From the NCBI GenBank assembly GCA_029891385.1, contig CM057228.1:25634809-25698808 (forward strand): a DNA stretch of 64,000 nt, read 5' to 3'. The translations under genes were made by a program, and so were the position numbers. Source of the stretch: Erythroxylum novogranatense. Taxonomy: Eukaryota; Streptophyta; Magnoliopsida; Malpighiales; Erythroxylaceae. Below are positions 37,557-49,506 of this stretch, piece by piece (the first letter of the stretch is position 1; each line of letters opens with the position of its first letter). Below the pieces are notes generated by a model. It was not told the DNA's origin. It saw nothing but the letters and a program-made list of their open reading frames with translations, and did not search any database.

Positions 37557-38695
37557 ATGCCTCGCACAAAGAACGTTAGCAAGTCCCAACGTCCCACATC
37601 CCCTTCTCATGTCCTTCCCTCTCCCTCACACTCGCTGGATGAGTTTATGTCTGCTCCACCTGTTTCCCCTCACCACTCTGTCTCTCCACCTTCCTTAGGA
37701 GTTTTCTCCACTCATTCTCCCTCTCCTCAGCCCTCAAATTCTTCGCACCACCACCCCTCCCCTACCCATTCTACTTCCCTTCAGGATGATCCTGAGTATG
37801 TTGCCTTGGCCGCTAAAACTGCGACCAGGGCCATTCTCAAGGAGAAGCCTTTTCCTTTCACCCCCACGACAACCCTTTCGTCCGCAAACTCTTTCAGCTA
37901 AACCTAACCCACCTCGCCCATCCTCGCACCTCTGGGAACCTCACCTTCGTCCATCAGTTCTACACCTATGCCCGTCATTCTGGTACCTACGGAATTCACT
38001 TCCGTGGTGTCTCCATTCCCCGAGCTTTCACTTCTATCACCATTCGGGAGCAATATCATCTTCCTCCCACACCCCGTTGCCACTACTCGGAGCTCATACA
38101 TGAGTACCCTTGGGATGATGTTCTTTGTACTCTCTGCCCTGAGGGTATTGAATGGTATCAACCCAGGGGCGCTCAGCGTTATATCCGTCGCGCCGACCTT
38201 CGCACTGAAGCCCGTTCGTGGCTTCATTTTATTTGCAACAACATCCTTCCTACCTCCCACCTGGCTATGGTTCCCAAGGAGTAGGTTCTTTACATTTACC
38301 TGCTGATGGTCGGTTGGCCAGTCAACCTCACCCATGCCATCACCTCCGCCCTTCGTCAATGCGTCCTCTCCACCAACATCAACCATTCCCTAATATTTCC
38401 CCATCTCATCGCTGACATGTTCCGGGCCTATCGGGTTCCGAAATATCCGACCGACCTTACCTTTGCGCCTGCTCCTGCCTTTCGTTACATTCGTCTTCGT
38501 CAACCTCGCCGCCCACATACCCCACATGATCCTTCCCCACCTTCTCCTCCCTCCCCTACCCCCATTCCTTCTTCTCCTCTTCCCCCTGCTCCTGCTTCCT
38601 CTTTTGTTGCCCCTCCATCCGAGGCTCCGCCTCGTGACCCTATCCCTCCATCACCTTCCCCTTCTACCGGTCCTGATTCCATCGACTGCTCATGA
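37557..38695 (+). pseudogene. 3' ORF: putative plant transposon-protein domain (env position of Athila-like elements)
   Basis: ATG 37557 opens a Ser/Pro/His-rich head (MPRTKNVSKSQRPTSPS), then ALAAKTATRAILKEKPFPF. A small shift near 37857 moves to the frame reading NPFVRKLFQLNLTHLAH, then FVHQFYTYARHSGTYGIHF and GVSIPRAF. The domain core is CPEGIEWYQPRG, ARSWLHFICNNILPTSH, one TAG at 38282-38284, and SLIFPHLIADMFRAYRVP, then a Pro-rich tail to TGA 38693-38695. The pattern (W-x-x-F...LLPTSH...FP.LI..M...) matches, to my knowledge, the Pfam family of putative plant transposon proteins found downstream of pol in Athila-like elements. Biochemical role unknown; no signal peptide or transmembrane segment is apparent, so it is not a typical envelope. 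Confidence 0.72.
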
Positions 38696-40435
38696 CGACT
38701 TACGTCGATCGAGGCCTGAATGGCGCATCGATCACTGTTTACCATTCGATGTTTACACTCATTGCGGATCGTCTACAGTTGCCACTTCCTCCCGCACTCC
38801 GCGATCTTTCAGCTGACCCCAGTACTTCCCACGACGCTCCTCCGGACCCGCCAGTTGATGATCCTTCGACCTAGTTTTGTCTTTTTGTTCTTTTCTTTTC
38901 TTGTATTTCTTTTCTTTTGTTTCCTTTTCTTTATGTATTTAGCTTTTTAGTTCTTTTTTTTCTCTTGTACTTGCCTTATTCCAGTAAATGATCAATCTTT
39001 CATTTTGGTGCCATGTTCTTCTTATTTTTCCTTCCTTTCCATTTTCATTGTGGACAATGTGTGTTTCAAGTGTGGGAGAGCTTTTTCTCCATTTATCTTT
39101 CCTATTCCATGACTGTTGACATTATATTTATACTTGTTGGCCAATTGATGCATTCTGCTGATAAACTTGGTGAATTTTCCATCTTTCTGTCATTCTGCAT
39201 TTTTTTCGCCGCGACGTGCGAAGTGTTCTTCTGATTGCGTATACGTCGCGACGTCACCCTTGTTACGTCGCGACGTCTGCACGTTTCGACGTCTGCTTCT
39301 GCCCGTCGCGACGTCATACTTATGCATGAATGATTCTGTGCTTAATTCTTCCACTCATTTCAAATTTATCTTGCACTGGACTTTTGTGGCTTTTGTTTTC
39401 AAAGTTTTTACTAGTTTCAAAATGATGCTTGAGTTTTTGAAAACACCTCCTATTCTTTTAATAATAATTGGAATTGGCAAAAATTTTGCTCTTCAATTTT
39501 TCAAAACACAGTGAATGGAAGCATGCTAACAAAGTAGCATTTTAAGTTTTTGAGACTTGAGATTGTGCATAGAGACAATACCCTTGTTGGAAGGATATTG
39601 AGCCCAAATTTTCTTCTATCTTTGATGCCTCGCTTATTTCATTCTTCTCTAGAACTTGTTTTAATTCTTAATTGAAGCTTAATGGACTAAATTTTTGTTG
39701 ATATGATAGAGGCGTTCTTTCCTCCACCCTTGTCCCAAACACTGTCCCCATATATTTATCCCTTGCTAGCCCTTTGAGCCTTCTTGTTAAGAGCATTTGC
39801 ATTCATATTTTTATGGTGTCATTAGTTATTAGTTATTTTGCTTCGTTATATTTCATCCAAAAAAAAAAGTTCCAAAAAGGAAACAGAAAGTGTTTTCATT
39901 AAAAAAAAAACGAAGCAAGCTCAATAACAATTTATGCAGCATATTTTGCATGAACAGAAAATAAAGAAACGTTCTGTTTATGGCATCAATTCTTTGTTTA
40001 GTGCATGTGCTCATACTATTCTTTCTTTCTTTCACTTCATCCATTCATTTAGCTTTCCGTACATTACAACACTAAAAGTCCTCTTGATCTTTGAAATGAT
40101 AGTTTTTATAGTGGAGAAATAGAGTTGACACAAGCCTATGGTAGGAGATGAATTAAGCAGACTGAGAGCAAAAATATCCCTACACACAAGTGAGCTGAGC
40201 GCAAACACTATATCTTGAGTGGTTCTGTTTTGTTCAATCTCTTGTTCTTGAACTCTTTCAATGTTTGTTTTAGTAGCACTCTTTCATTCTGCTGTGGTTG
40301 AATTCTTGGGAAATGGATTGAGTCAATGTCCTTTTATTGTTTTGAGCATGGGTAGATATTTTTTATTCCTCTTGTATTCTTTTTGACTCTTGTAAACTTT
40401 GTCCAGGAGTACAAAGGTCTAAATGTGGGGGAATT
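38696..40435 (+). other. 3' untranslated region of the Athila-like element
   Basis: Noncoding. Contains CAAGTGTGGGAGAG at about 39067 (second polypurine-like tract), CGTCGCGACG-type palindromes at 39205-39325, and the final polypurine tract GTGGGGGAATT before the 3' LTR. Confidence 0.6.
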
Positions 40436-41942
40436 TGATTGAGCCAAGTTTACATTATAAATTGGCTGCATTTTCATAGCTGCTTATGCATTTGTTGACT
40501 CCTAGTTGATGATTTTTGTGCTTAAATTAGTTCCTCATACATAGTTCTTTCAATTTGCAATTTGTCAGGAAATTGTCATGATTTAATTCTCATTTCTCCA
40601 TAATTTTTATTGGGACAATTGATACTGCAAGTTGTTATTATTTTATTGCAGGAACAAAGGAGTCAATGTCAGGAAGTCAACAGTCATTGATCCATCCGCA
40701 CGTCGCTACGAGTTTTGATCCATACGCCGCGACGAACAAGTCACTTCCATACGTCGTGGCGAATATTAATTCATACGTCGCGACGAGCAGGCAAATTCAC
40801 ACATCGCGACGAATTTTTATTTATACGTCGCGACGTACGAGCGGATATCCGACCTTTTATGGAAAGTTTGTCTCACTATTCCAACCCGACCCGCGCCCCA
40901 TCATATGAAAACTTGCCGATTTTAGGTCATGGACGGACTTTACACACGAATCAAGACACGAGTCGGAGGCGGAGAGGCGCAGATTTTTATTATTCAGCAA
41001 GAGAGAGACGACACCGCGTCGCCGACATCGTCTTCACATTTTCATCTCCAACGATTACAGCCATCAACATTGTCACCGTCGGTGTCTTACGCCAACATGA
41101 GCATCGTTCCATCTCCGATGTCGAGGGATCAACCGAGTCATGCGTGGTGAGTCAACCTTCCTCTTGAAGATGTAGCAATGGTTTGAGTTCACGGAAGCTT
41201 CAAAGGGGAGTATCATATAGTGTCGAAAGTTTAGTTATATTTGTGTAAAACTCTGAGTTAGAGATTGCATCGGTGTAGCTAGATTAGCATGGTTATAGTT
41301 TAATCATGTGTTGAACACTATGTTGAGATTTGGACAAAGTAATTTGTAGAACTTTTGATGTTTAATATATGAAGTTTCATATATGTCGTTGGATATTGCA
41401 TTTACGGTCTTCATCTGCCTAGTTGTGTTTGATTGAGATTGTTGAGTTTTATCCAATTGACCGATTGCAATTGCTTGTCCATTTTCACACTAAGGTCTTT
41501 AACAAAGATTTAAATAATGGAGTTCATTAATTAAATCTTTGGACCTAAAGAGTCTTTTAGGGTTGATCTTTCGAAACTTAGTGGAGTGTGTCCCTGAAAA
41601 TCAATTTTGAACCGTGATAGCCTGCGCCATTTTCAAGAGGATTTCTATCAATTTGATTTTCTATCTTACCATTGTTAATTTCATTATTCCTAAAATTTCA
41701 AAAATATTCTTTTATACTTTTTGTCTATCTTGATTACTTTATCATTTTGACCGAAATACCAAACCCCATTTTATCAACTTCAATTGCAATTTTTGACATT
41801 TAGGCTAGGTTAGATCATTTTATTTGGTTCCAATTAAATTGAAACGACCATGGTTGCATTCTATACCGCAATCTTGGAATTTCTTTTATTTGACCGGTTT
41901 CCAAGGATCGATCGTAAGATCGCATCGACAGAGCCGTGATCA
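40436..41942 (+). repeat. 3' LTR of the Athila-like element
   Basis: 1507 bp, near-identical to 22283-23761. Differences cluster at CAG/CTG sites between about 40930 and 41160, where this copy has CG-containing strings. It has six palindrome units against five in the 5' LTR. Confidence 0.93.
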
Positions 41943-41947
41943 CATAC

Positions 41948-43149
41948 AATAAGAGCCATCTTGTCACTATATCAGTTGCTTATGAATTTTTCTATACAAA
42001 ATGGTACAAGAGAATTTTTAAAGAATCACGAAATCTCTAGACATTGTTATATGACTTTATTAAAGAAGAAAATTTTGCCTTAATAAATGAACATTAAGGA
42101 AATGGATCTCAAAATCTGGGCGAATGAAATCAAGACAATAGTAGTCAAATAGATTTGATAAGTTTAAGATAGAGATGTAAACTGTAATAGAATACTATGA
42201 ATAAGCGCATATATAGGCTAAGAGTAGCACATTAGAATAGTGGAACTTTTGAAAGAATAACAATAGATATTTAATCATCTTTAGATATAAAAGGGATAAA
42301 ACATTTAATAACCTACAAGTTGAATTTAAGATATGATACAACGAGAACTTATACAAACAATTATTCTCCTCTTCTAAACCCTTAATTTGAGTATGAACAT
42401 ATTTAATTAAACCCTAAAAACATTTAGTTTCATCAGATTGTCATTTCTCTATGTCCTTTAAATTAGTGATTTTAGTATCCTTTCCTCGACATCTTTTTTA
42501 ATCTAATTAAGAGAGAGATTGAGTTTATTAATCTTTAAATCTATACGCTTGTTGCAAACCAACATTATACTTATTACCTGCAAAATGAGAATTTAATAAT
42601 TGAATAAAAAAGAATGAATTAATCCAAACAATTTAATTACATACCTGACTCATGTAGATATTATGTCCCACTTAACATCACTTATGTGCTTATCATCATT
42701 TAGAGGCATAACCATACCTAAGACATGTGGTTCCATATTGTTGGACTTAAACTTGGAATCTCCAATCTTGACAAATCATCGAGAATAATAGACTTCATCA
42801 ATCAGAAAGGCTCAACAACATTATACTCTATACAAACCATATTTGGTGTTGTAGCAAGTTGTGGCTCTAACATATCTATGTTTTTTTCCTATTTATTGGT
42901 CCTTTTGGTCAAAATAAACTTGTCGTGAATTCCTATTGTAATTCTTATCATGCTTCATCTTCTTATTTAAGTCAACAAACCTAACTTTGAAGGCAAGTTT
43001 TTGTTCCCTAAAAATATGTTGACTGGATCAATATCTGTACCAAAAGAAAAACATTATGATCAATATATAAACACTACAAACTTGCAATCAATAAGAGATA
43101 AGGAAACCTACAAGTTTATCATCAAAAACTTCAGCCTTTATCATTAACT
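41948..43149. other. AT-rich spacer
   Basis: No gene recognised. A 67-residue open frame at 42725-42928 has no family resemblance I can support. Confidence 0.4.
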
Positions 43150-44235
43150 CTTTGATGATGTCTTCCCTAAAAAAAGACTTACCTTACTCAAGAAAAAAAG
43201 TATATGGTCCATCTCTAAAAAAGGCTCACAATCCTACACTTTCCAACAAATCCTGCTTACCGGGTCATTTATGCATCTTTATATTAATCATCATATCAGA
43301 GATGGGAAGAATAGAAAATTCTGGTATGATAACTGGCATCCTCTAGGTCCTTTATGCTACATTCATTACTTTTTAGCTCTAAGGCACTCCATTCAAGAGG
43401 ACATTAAGGTGCAAATGCTTATCCAAAATAGTAGCTTGAAATGGCCATTTCATATTATTAAAGGAATATGAGTTATTGTGGAACAAATTCCAGCTTACTC
43501 ACCAGATCAGATATAGGAAGATGAGATTAGATGGGAGCTATACATGTCACACAACTTTATGGCTCAATCTTGTAATCAACTATAGCTTGGTCCACTCTTC
43601 AACTCCTCCCTCTCTAAACTGATATAGGTATTTGGAATTTTCCAAGCACACTTCTTTATACTCTGGTTAGCAACTAGGAAAAATCTATGTACTAGAGATA
43701 AGATAAAATTTCAGATTTTAGACCTATCATGCCCGATATGTTCTACAGAAGATGATACAATAGATCATATTTTCTTTAGGTGTATTCAAACAAGACAACT
43801 ATGGATAAAATTTATCTGCATATTTAATCTTCAAGATAGAGGTCTCAGCTAGATGGACTGCTTGTTATAGGTAAATAGATTGAACTGGAATTGCAAAGGG
43901 GATCGAAAAGTGCTCAAGGCTGGTTTTGTTATGTTAGTGTATTTTATTTGGAGAATGTGAAACACAAAGATCTTTAGGAAATTAGAAGATTATAAAAGAT
44001 ACAACTGGATGAAGTTCTACCTCAAGTTAAGAATGGCAACCATGTTAGATCTTTATCTACTCTTCACTTGTAACTGAATCAGACAACAATTGAGGATGTA
44101 GAAAAGGTTGATGCTAGGTTTTAAAAGTTGTGTATTTGGCTGGTTTTTATACAAGCTATATTTGTAAGAGTAATCATTCAATAATCACTATACTTTCCAT
44201 CTTTTTGATTGAATAAATTATTACTTACCTTCCAA
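43150..44235 (+). pseudogene. Old LINE ORF2 C-terminal relic
   Basis: The text IRDGKNRKFWYDNWHPLGPL at about 43290-43350 is the typical end of a plant LINE RT. The zf-RVT segment follows at about 43720-43800 (CPICSTEDDTIDHIFFRC, a CX2C...HX4C pattern). Several stops and shifts are present. It ends near 44230 with TTGATTGAATAAATTATTAC, resembling a plant LINE 3' end. More decayed than the LINE at 17.8-21 kb. Confidence 0.72.
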
Positions 44236-44599
44236 ACAATTGTTGGACCCCGAACTTTTGATGAAAATTAGAAATATTAAAATGAATTTAAGTGAGAAAG
44301 AAATTGGTGAGAAAATTATGAATTTAAGGAAATTTGATGAAATTAAAAAAAATTATGAGAAAAGAATTGTTTAATTTTGAGTACTTTGATATTTGAGTGA
44401 ACTTATATGGATTATGAGAAGAAAGTAGATGAGTTGATTGAAATGAAGTTAAATAGCAAGAATTAAAAAGAAAAAGTGTGAAAATTTGAAGAATTTAGAA
44501 AGTTTGACTTTTGGAGATAAAATGTTTGACTTGAGAGTTGACTTTTTGATTTTGGGAGAATTTGAGAAAATTATCTTCTGGAAACTTGTAGTTTATGTT

Positions 44600-45200
44600 A
44601 AGAGCTTTCGGTAGTCATAAAGTTTGATATTTTTAGATATCGGGAGTGAGAATTATGATAAGTCAAAGTTAGCTTGGAAGTTTGACTTTTTGAGGAAAAA
44701 GTTGATTTTTTGATTTAGGTCAAATTCGAAAAAATGATCAACATGAAAATTGTAGCCTCTGTCGAGAACTTTTTGTGGACATAAAGTTTGCTATTTTTCG
44801 ATGTCGGGATTGAGAGATATGAATTTCTGAAGATATGCTTTGTTTTGAAAATGCTATTAAGTATAGATTTGTGTGTTCTATGCTTCGAGGTCACTCGTCG
44901 TATGAATTTAGTTTGAATTGGAGTAAGTAGTCTTCATGAAAGTTTTAGATGATGTTTTTATCTTTCCATTGATATAAAGTTTGCAATTTTTCGATTTCGG
45001 GGCTAGGAGTTATGAGCGATTAAAAATTGGAAGTCGTTTAGGAAAAGCTGTTTTGGATAGAATCTTTGCGTGAGTTTTCAACCTCTTTCGAGGCCTAATT
45101 TGATTTTGAGTACTTCAAGGAAGTTGTAGAGCTTCCTTTGGTCTTTTTATTGACACTAAATTTGTCAAATTCCGAGTTTGGGATCGAGAGATATGATTTT
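44600..45200 (+). repeat. Degenerate tandem repeat in solo LTR, about 165-190 bp period, four units
   Basis: The phrase AAAGTTTGATATTTTTAGAT and variants, followed by a TCGGGA-type box and a GAGA(A/G)TTATGA-type box, recurs near 44618, 44782, 44982 and 45160. Confidence 0.75.
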
Positions 45201-46199
45201 TAAAAAGTTCGGTTTTGAAGTTCCGTTACTTTGTTTTTAATCCGATCCCTTTTGTAATCTTTTGCTTATAATTCCTTCGTCCGACATCCGATTGATTTGA
45301 TTCTTGAAGCGTTGGATTCCTAAGACATTTAATTTCATTGTTATGGAATATTATGATTTTTAGGAGATTAAATGGAAAGAAATTGATTGAACCAAGGTAA
45401 GAGATTGGGTTATAGGTTATAAGTTGGATAATTTTTTGAACATGGTTCAGTATTTCGCGATTTTCGGGAGCTGTACAACTCCGATTGAGTTGATTCTTGA
45501 GGGAAAATAAAGTTAAGATATAGGGCTACAACTCTTGTGAAGGGATCGAAATTTAATTTCATCCCTAAGATTGTTAATTTCTGGAATTAAATTCGTGTAA
45601 TGTTCAGTCACGGATTTTTCGCAGGTCCGATAGTATTTCGGCTATAACTTCTTCGTTTCTGATCCGAATTGAGCGCGGTCAGTGGCGTTGGATTCGTATG
45701 ATCTAGAGGAACAATTTTCAAGAAGAAAGTTTGTCCAAATTATTTCTTTTAGATGCTTGAAAATAGGACGCAAGTAGTCAGTTTTTCAAAATTCTGTGCA
45801 GGGGCAGTGGTGGAATATTGCTTAAATGAGGGGCATTATGGTCTTTTCCCCCCATTTTAATGACCTGGCATGAAACAAAGCCTATAGCTGTCGTTTTAAG
45901 CAAAGTAAAGACACGATGGTGTATGAAAAATGAGAAGAAAATGAAGAGAAAAGAAGAAGGGAGAAGAAGAAATGGAGAAGAAAGAGAAGAGAAGAAGTTT
46001 TCGTATGGAGAAAAAAAAGAAAGAGAAAGTAAGATTTCAAAATTTTTAGGTCTTTGAACATGAGTTTTGCATGGATTTCAAGGGGAAAGGGAAGAAAGAA
46101 GATGAAGTTACCATCGGAGCTTAGGAATTTCGAAAATCTAGAGAGAGAAAGAGGTAAGAGAAATTTCAATCTTTGAATTTTTTCTTAAACTTTGGTTTA

Positions 46200-47000
46200 G
46201 AATCATGGAAAATGATATGGGTATGTGATTTATGAAGTCAATTGTGATGATTATGCCTTAAGTGAGATTTAATTTTGGTTAATTGAGTAATTAGGAATAT
46301 GTCAAATTTTAAAATTGGGGGGTTTTTGAAATTGATGCTTTAGATAGCTTAGATTAATGATGAATTTGAGATATCCTAAGTCAATTTTGATGTTTATGCT
46401 TTAGGTAAAATTTAATTTGAAAAATTGTAAATTGGGGGTTTAGGCTTAATTTGAAATTTGGGGATTTTGTGAATTAATGGTGTAGAATCATCAATACTAG
46501 TATGAATTGGTGAATTATGAAATCAATTGTGAAGAAATTGTGATTTATGATATGGAATTTGTGTAAATTGGTTTAGGCCAATTTTGAAAATTGGGGATTT
46601 TCAAAATTGAAGATTGAAATAGCTTGAATATGTGAGGAATTGATGTTTCCTAAGCTCAATTTGAGTAATTAAGTTAAATATGATATTGAATTTGAGTAGA
46701 TTGGTTTAGGTGCATTTTAGAATTTGGAGATTTTGAAGGATTTTGGAAATTTATGATTTAGATAGCTTGATTTTATGTGGAATTAGTGTTTTCTAAGTTT
46801 AAATTGATGAATTATGACATTTATGAAGTTGAATTTGGATAAGTTGGTTTAGGTCAAATTGGTGAATTAGGGTTTTTGTAAATTGATGAGTTAGATAGCT
46901 TGGAATTATGGTAAATTGGTGAATTCCTAAGTTAATTTTGAAGATTATGTTATTTATGATGTGAATTTGGATGATTATGGTTTAGGTTTTGTTAAATTGG
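46200..47000 (+). repeat. Second degenerate tandem repeat in solo LTR, about 120-160 bp period
   Basis: Recurring blocks TTGGTTTAGG, ATTGGGGATTTT, TTAGATAGCTTG and CCTAAGT(T/C)AATTTTGA appear in the same order four to five times. Confidence 0.75.
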
Positions 47001-48881
47001 AAGAGAGAGAGAAGCAAAAGTCAAATTGAAGCATTAGACAAGATGCTAGCATGGAAATAAGGTGGGTAGTATATTTATATTTTGATTTATAAGCTATCTG
47101 TGAATTTTTGAAAATTAAAGAAAACAAAATTTGATTTTGATAAATTATTGTTGATAAAATGTTTGAAAAAGGAAGTAAATGTTTGAAATTATGATTTGAA
47201 GGGTTAAAATGAGTTTTAGAAAATGCAAAATTATGAAATTCATGGTTTTCAAATTATGTGATTTATGATTTAAATGATTTAAAGAATTAGTGCATATATT
47301 GTGATGAATTTGATGAATATGTGATTTAAGTGAATTGTATTCGATTTGTTATATGAATTCATGTGGATATATGTTTGTGTCATTTATGACACATTATGAT
47401 AATTTGATATGGAAAATTTAAAGAAAATTAAGATTTGAAAAGTGCCTTCGGGCAATCTGAAATTCCGTTTTACTTATGTGCTATGTAGGTTTGGTCAGTC
47501 CTTTTGTGAGTCGATTCTTTGTCTCTACTTGTTTAAGCCTTATTTCGCACGCCGCCCATGAAGAGGCAATGGAGTTCCGATCACGGACTCCCTTCACGGC
47601 TGCACATGACCGCTATGCGGAAATATGCAGTACGTCCTGTTATGGACCAAACCAAACCATTTAATGTGTTATTGTGATTTGTGTTGGATGTCGCGGTATA
47701 ACCCGCAAACACATGCCGCAGTATAACCTGCAAACACCTACGGGTGGGGTGTGGGGTCCAACATCAAATCATTATGTTATGTTATGTGATTTTTGATTTT
47801 GTTTATGTGCTATGTGATGCATTTATGTTTAAAGCTGTGCATGATTGGTAAAAAGTTTGAGAATTTGAGAAATGAGAAAGTGAATTTTCAATTATGAATT
47901 TCGGAAACTGTTTATGAATGTTTTGGAAATTTTGAAAATGGATTTTTGGATAAATTTCCGAATGGGAAATGTTTGAAAATTTTGAAAAGATAATTTTCGC
48001 TTATGTTTCAATTTATAAATATATTATCCACGAGCTTCCGAGCTCACCCCCCCTTTCATCCCCATCTCCAGGTTTCGTGCAGGAGATCAAATGAAAGAGT
48101 ATCAAGACGTTTGATTCGATTTTGTATTATTTGGATTTTTGTGCAAATTGAGATTTTGGTATTAAGATTGAATATGGCGAATTGCCATGTATGTATATGA
48201 TTTATGAAGTTTGTATGAAATTGTGTATATTAGGTTGATGTAAAAGAATGAAGAGGTCGATGTACGGATTTTGAATTCTGTGATTGTAAATGATTTTGGA
48301 AATTGTATATGAAATTGTCTATGATTTTGGAAAAATATATTGTTAATTGATATGGGAATTTGATTGAAGTGTTTAGATCTAAGATTGTGTTTGTTTGCTG
48401 GTGTTTGGATTCCGGACGGGAGAGTCCGATGATTCTGAATTTTGTGATATTAGAAGTGTATTTTGCCTTTGCAGGAATTTTTGGGATAGGATAAATGCAG
48501 CCGTTATGCTGCTGAATTTTCGTTAGAAAATAAATTGGAAAAGAAGAAAAATAAAATTTAGACGTATGAAAGATGGATTTATGAGATTGGTATTAATGTT
48601 AAGAAGTTTATTATGATTTGAGTGCGATTTGGGATTTGTATGAGTAACCAAGCATATGATGATTTTGTATGTAATGAAATAAAGTGATTAAGAATGAAAA
48701 GACAAGGAATAAGAAAGAAAAAAAATTATACCGGATTTGGAGAGTCTAAGTTTCCAACGCGATCATGTTTCTCTGTTCGTTGTTTCCGGATGTCGGATTT
48801 GTTTGCATTGGTTCTATCCGTTTCGTATCCTTTTTCGTTTTCCGGTTGGGATCCGGTTTCCGGATCGGGTCCCAACAACAA

Positions 48882-49506
48882 TGGCTATAACCTTTGCATG
48901 AGTAGAAAAAGGCCACCCTTACTAGTAAACCAGAGGTTAGGTTCACTCAATATAAGCTTGAAATCCCATTCACTACCATCTTTCAAAGAAAGTAATAAAA
49001 AATTTCCACTTCTAATCGTGTGTTCACTTAGGAGGCTCCTCATTGTGTATAACCATATGCTTACATCTTACTAACTCTGAGTTACTACTAAATTCACTCC
49101 TAATCTTGGTGTTATAACTCTTTTCACTTGACAACCACCATGTATGGGTATTATCTTAATAAAAAGAAACTAGATGAGCCTTCCTATATGAAGATGACAA
49201 GCCTATATTGAATGATAGTTGATCGACTAGTTTTCTTCAAATATTATATTTGATTTAAAGCAAAGAAAGCGCATAAACATAAAGGATATAGGTATTTATA
49301 AAAAAAAGAGGACACACAATATATATTCCTTAATGGTATGAGATGGATTGTTTTAACGACTCAAGACCTTGTCTTCTACCAAAGGGCTTGCAATTAAAAA
49401 AGGTACATTTTTCTTCATATATAAGTCTAAAGATGTATTATACATGGATTAATGTCCAAAGGAAAAATTGTTTATTTCAAATGTGATCACAATCTTAGTG
49501 TGAATG
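48882..49506. other. Spacer between solo LTR and copia-2
   Basis: No gene or repeat boundary recognised beyond the TSD on its left and the LTR start on its right. Confidence 0.4.

Larger units (their letters stand above)
22278..41947 (+). mobile_element. Athila-like Ty3 LTR retrotransposon lacking RT and integrase, host to a nested copia element
   Basis: Flanked by the exact 5-bp duplication CATAC (22278-22282 and 41943-41947). LTRs start TGATTGAGCC and end GCCGTGATCA. After the 5' LTR comes a primer site matching the tRNA-Asp type used by Athila elements, then gag, protease, a spacer, a 3' ORF and a polypurine tract at about 40424-40435 (GTGGGGGAATT) abutting the 3' LTR. Removing the inserted copia element (24766-34491), it is about 9.9 kb long. 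No RT, RNase H or integrase text is found between the protease (ends 36594) and the 3' ORF (starts 37557), so this element could move only with enzymes from a relative. Confidence 0.88.
44241..48876 (+). mobile_element. 4.6-kb solo LTR, probably from a Tekay/Del-like Ty3 element
   Basis: Starts TGTTGGACCC and ends GGGTCCCAACA, an inverted terminal pair, flanked by the exact 5-bp duplication ACAAT (44236-44240 and 48877-48881). No coding domain, primer site or second LTR, so it is an LTR left by recombination between the two LTRs of one element. Its GAGCTCAC...CCCATCTCCAG stretch (about 48030-48070) and terminal GG(T/G)CTCCGGATCGGG-type end resemble the chromodomain element's LTR at 50922-53836, suggesting a related family read on the + strand. 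4636 bp is near the upper end for plant LTRs. Confidence 0.87.

Noticed and set aside
37904..38386. 160-codon open frame on the minus strand
   Set aside because: Mirror of the plus-strand 3' ORF, whose text shows domain resemblance; the minus reading has none.
42725..42928. 67-codon hydrophobic open frame
   Set aside because: No family resemblance and AT-rich surroundings; expected by chance.
45860..46169. Lys/Glu-rich protein (+) or Phe/Leu-rich protein (-) in the solo LTR
   Set aside because: Purine-rich leader segment of an LTR; the same purine-rich stretch occurs in the related Ty3 LTR without coding conservation.
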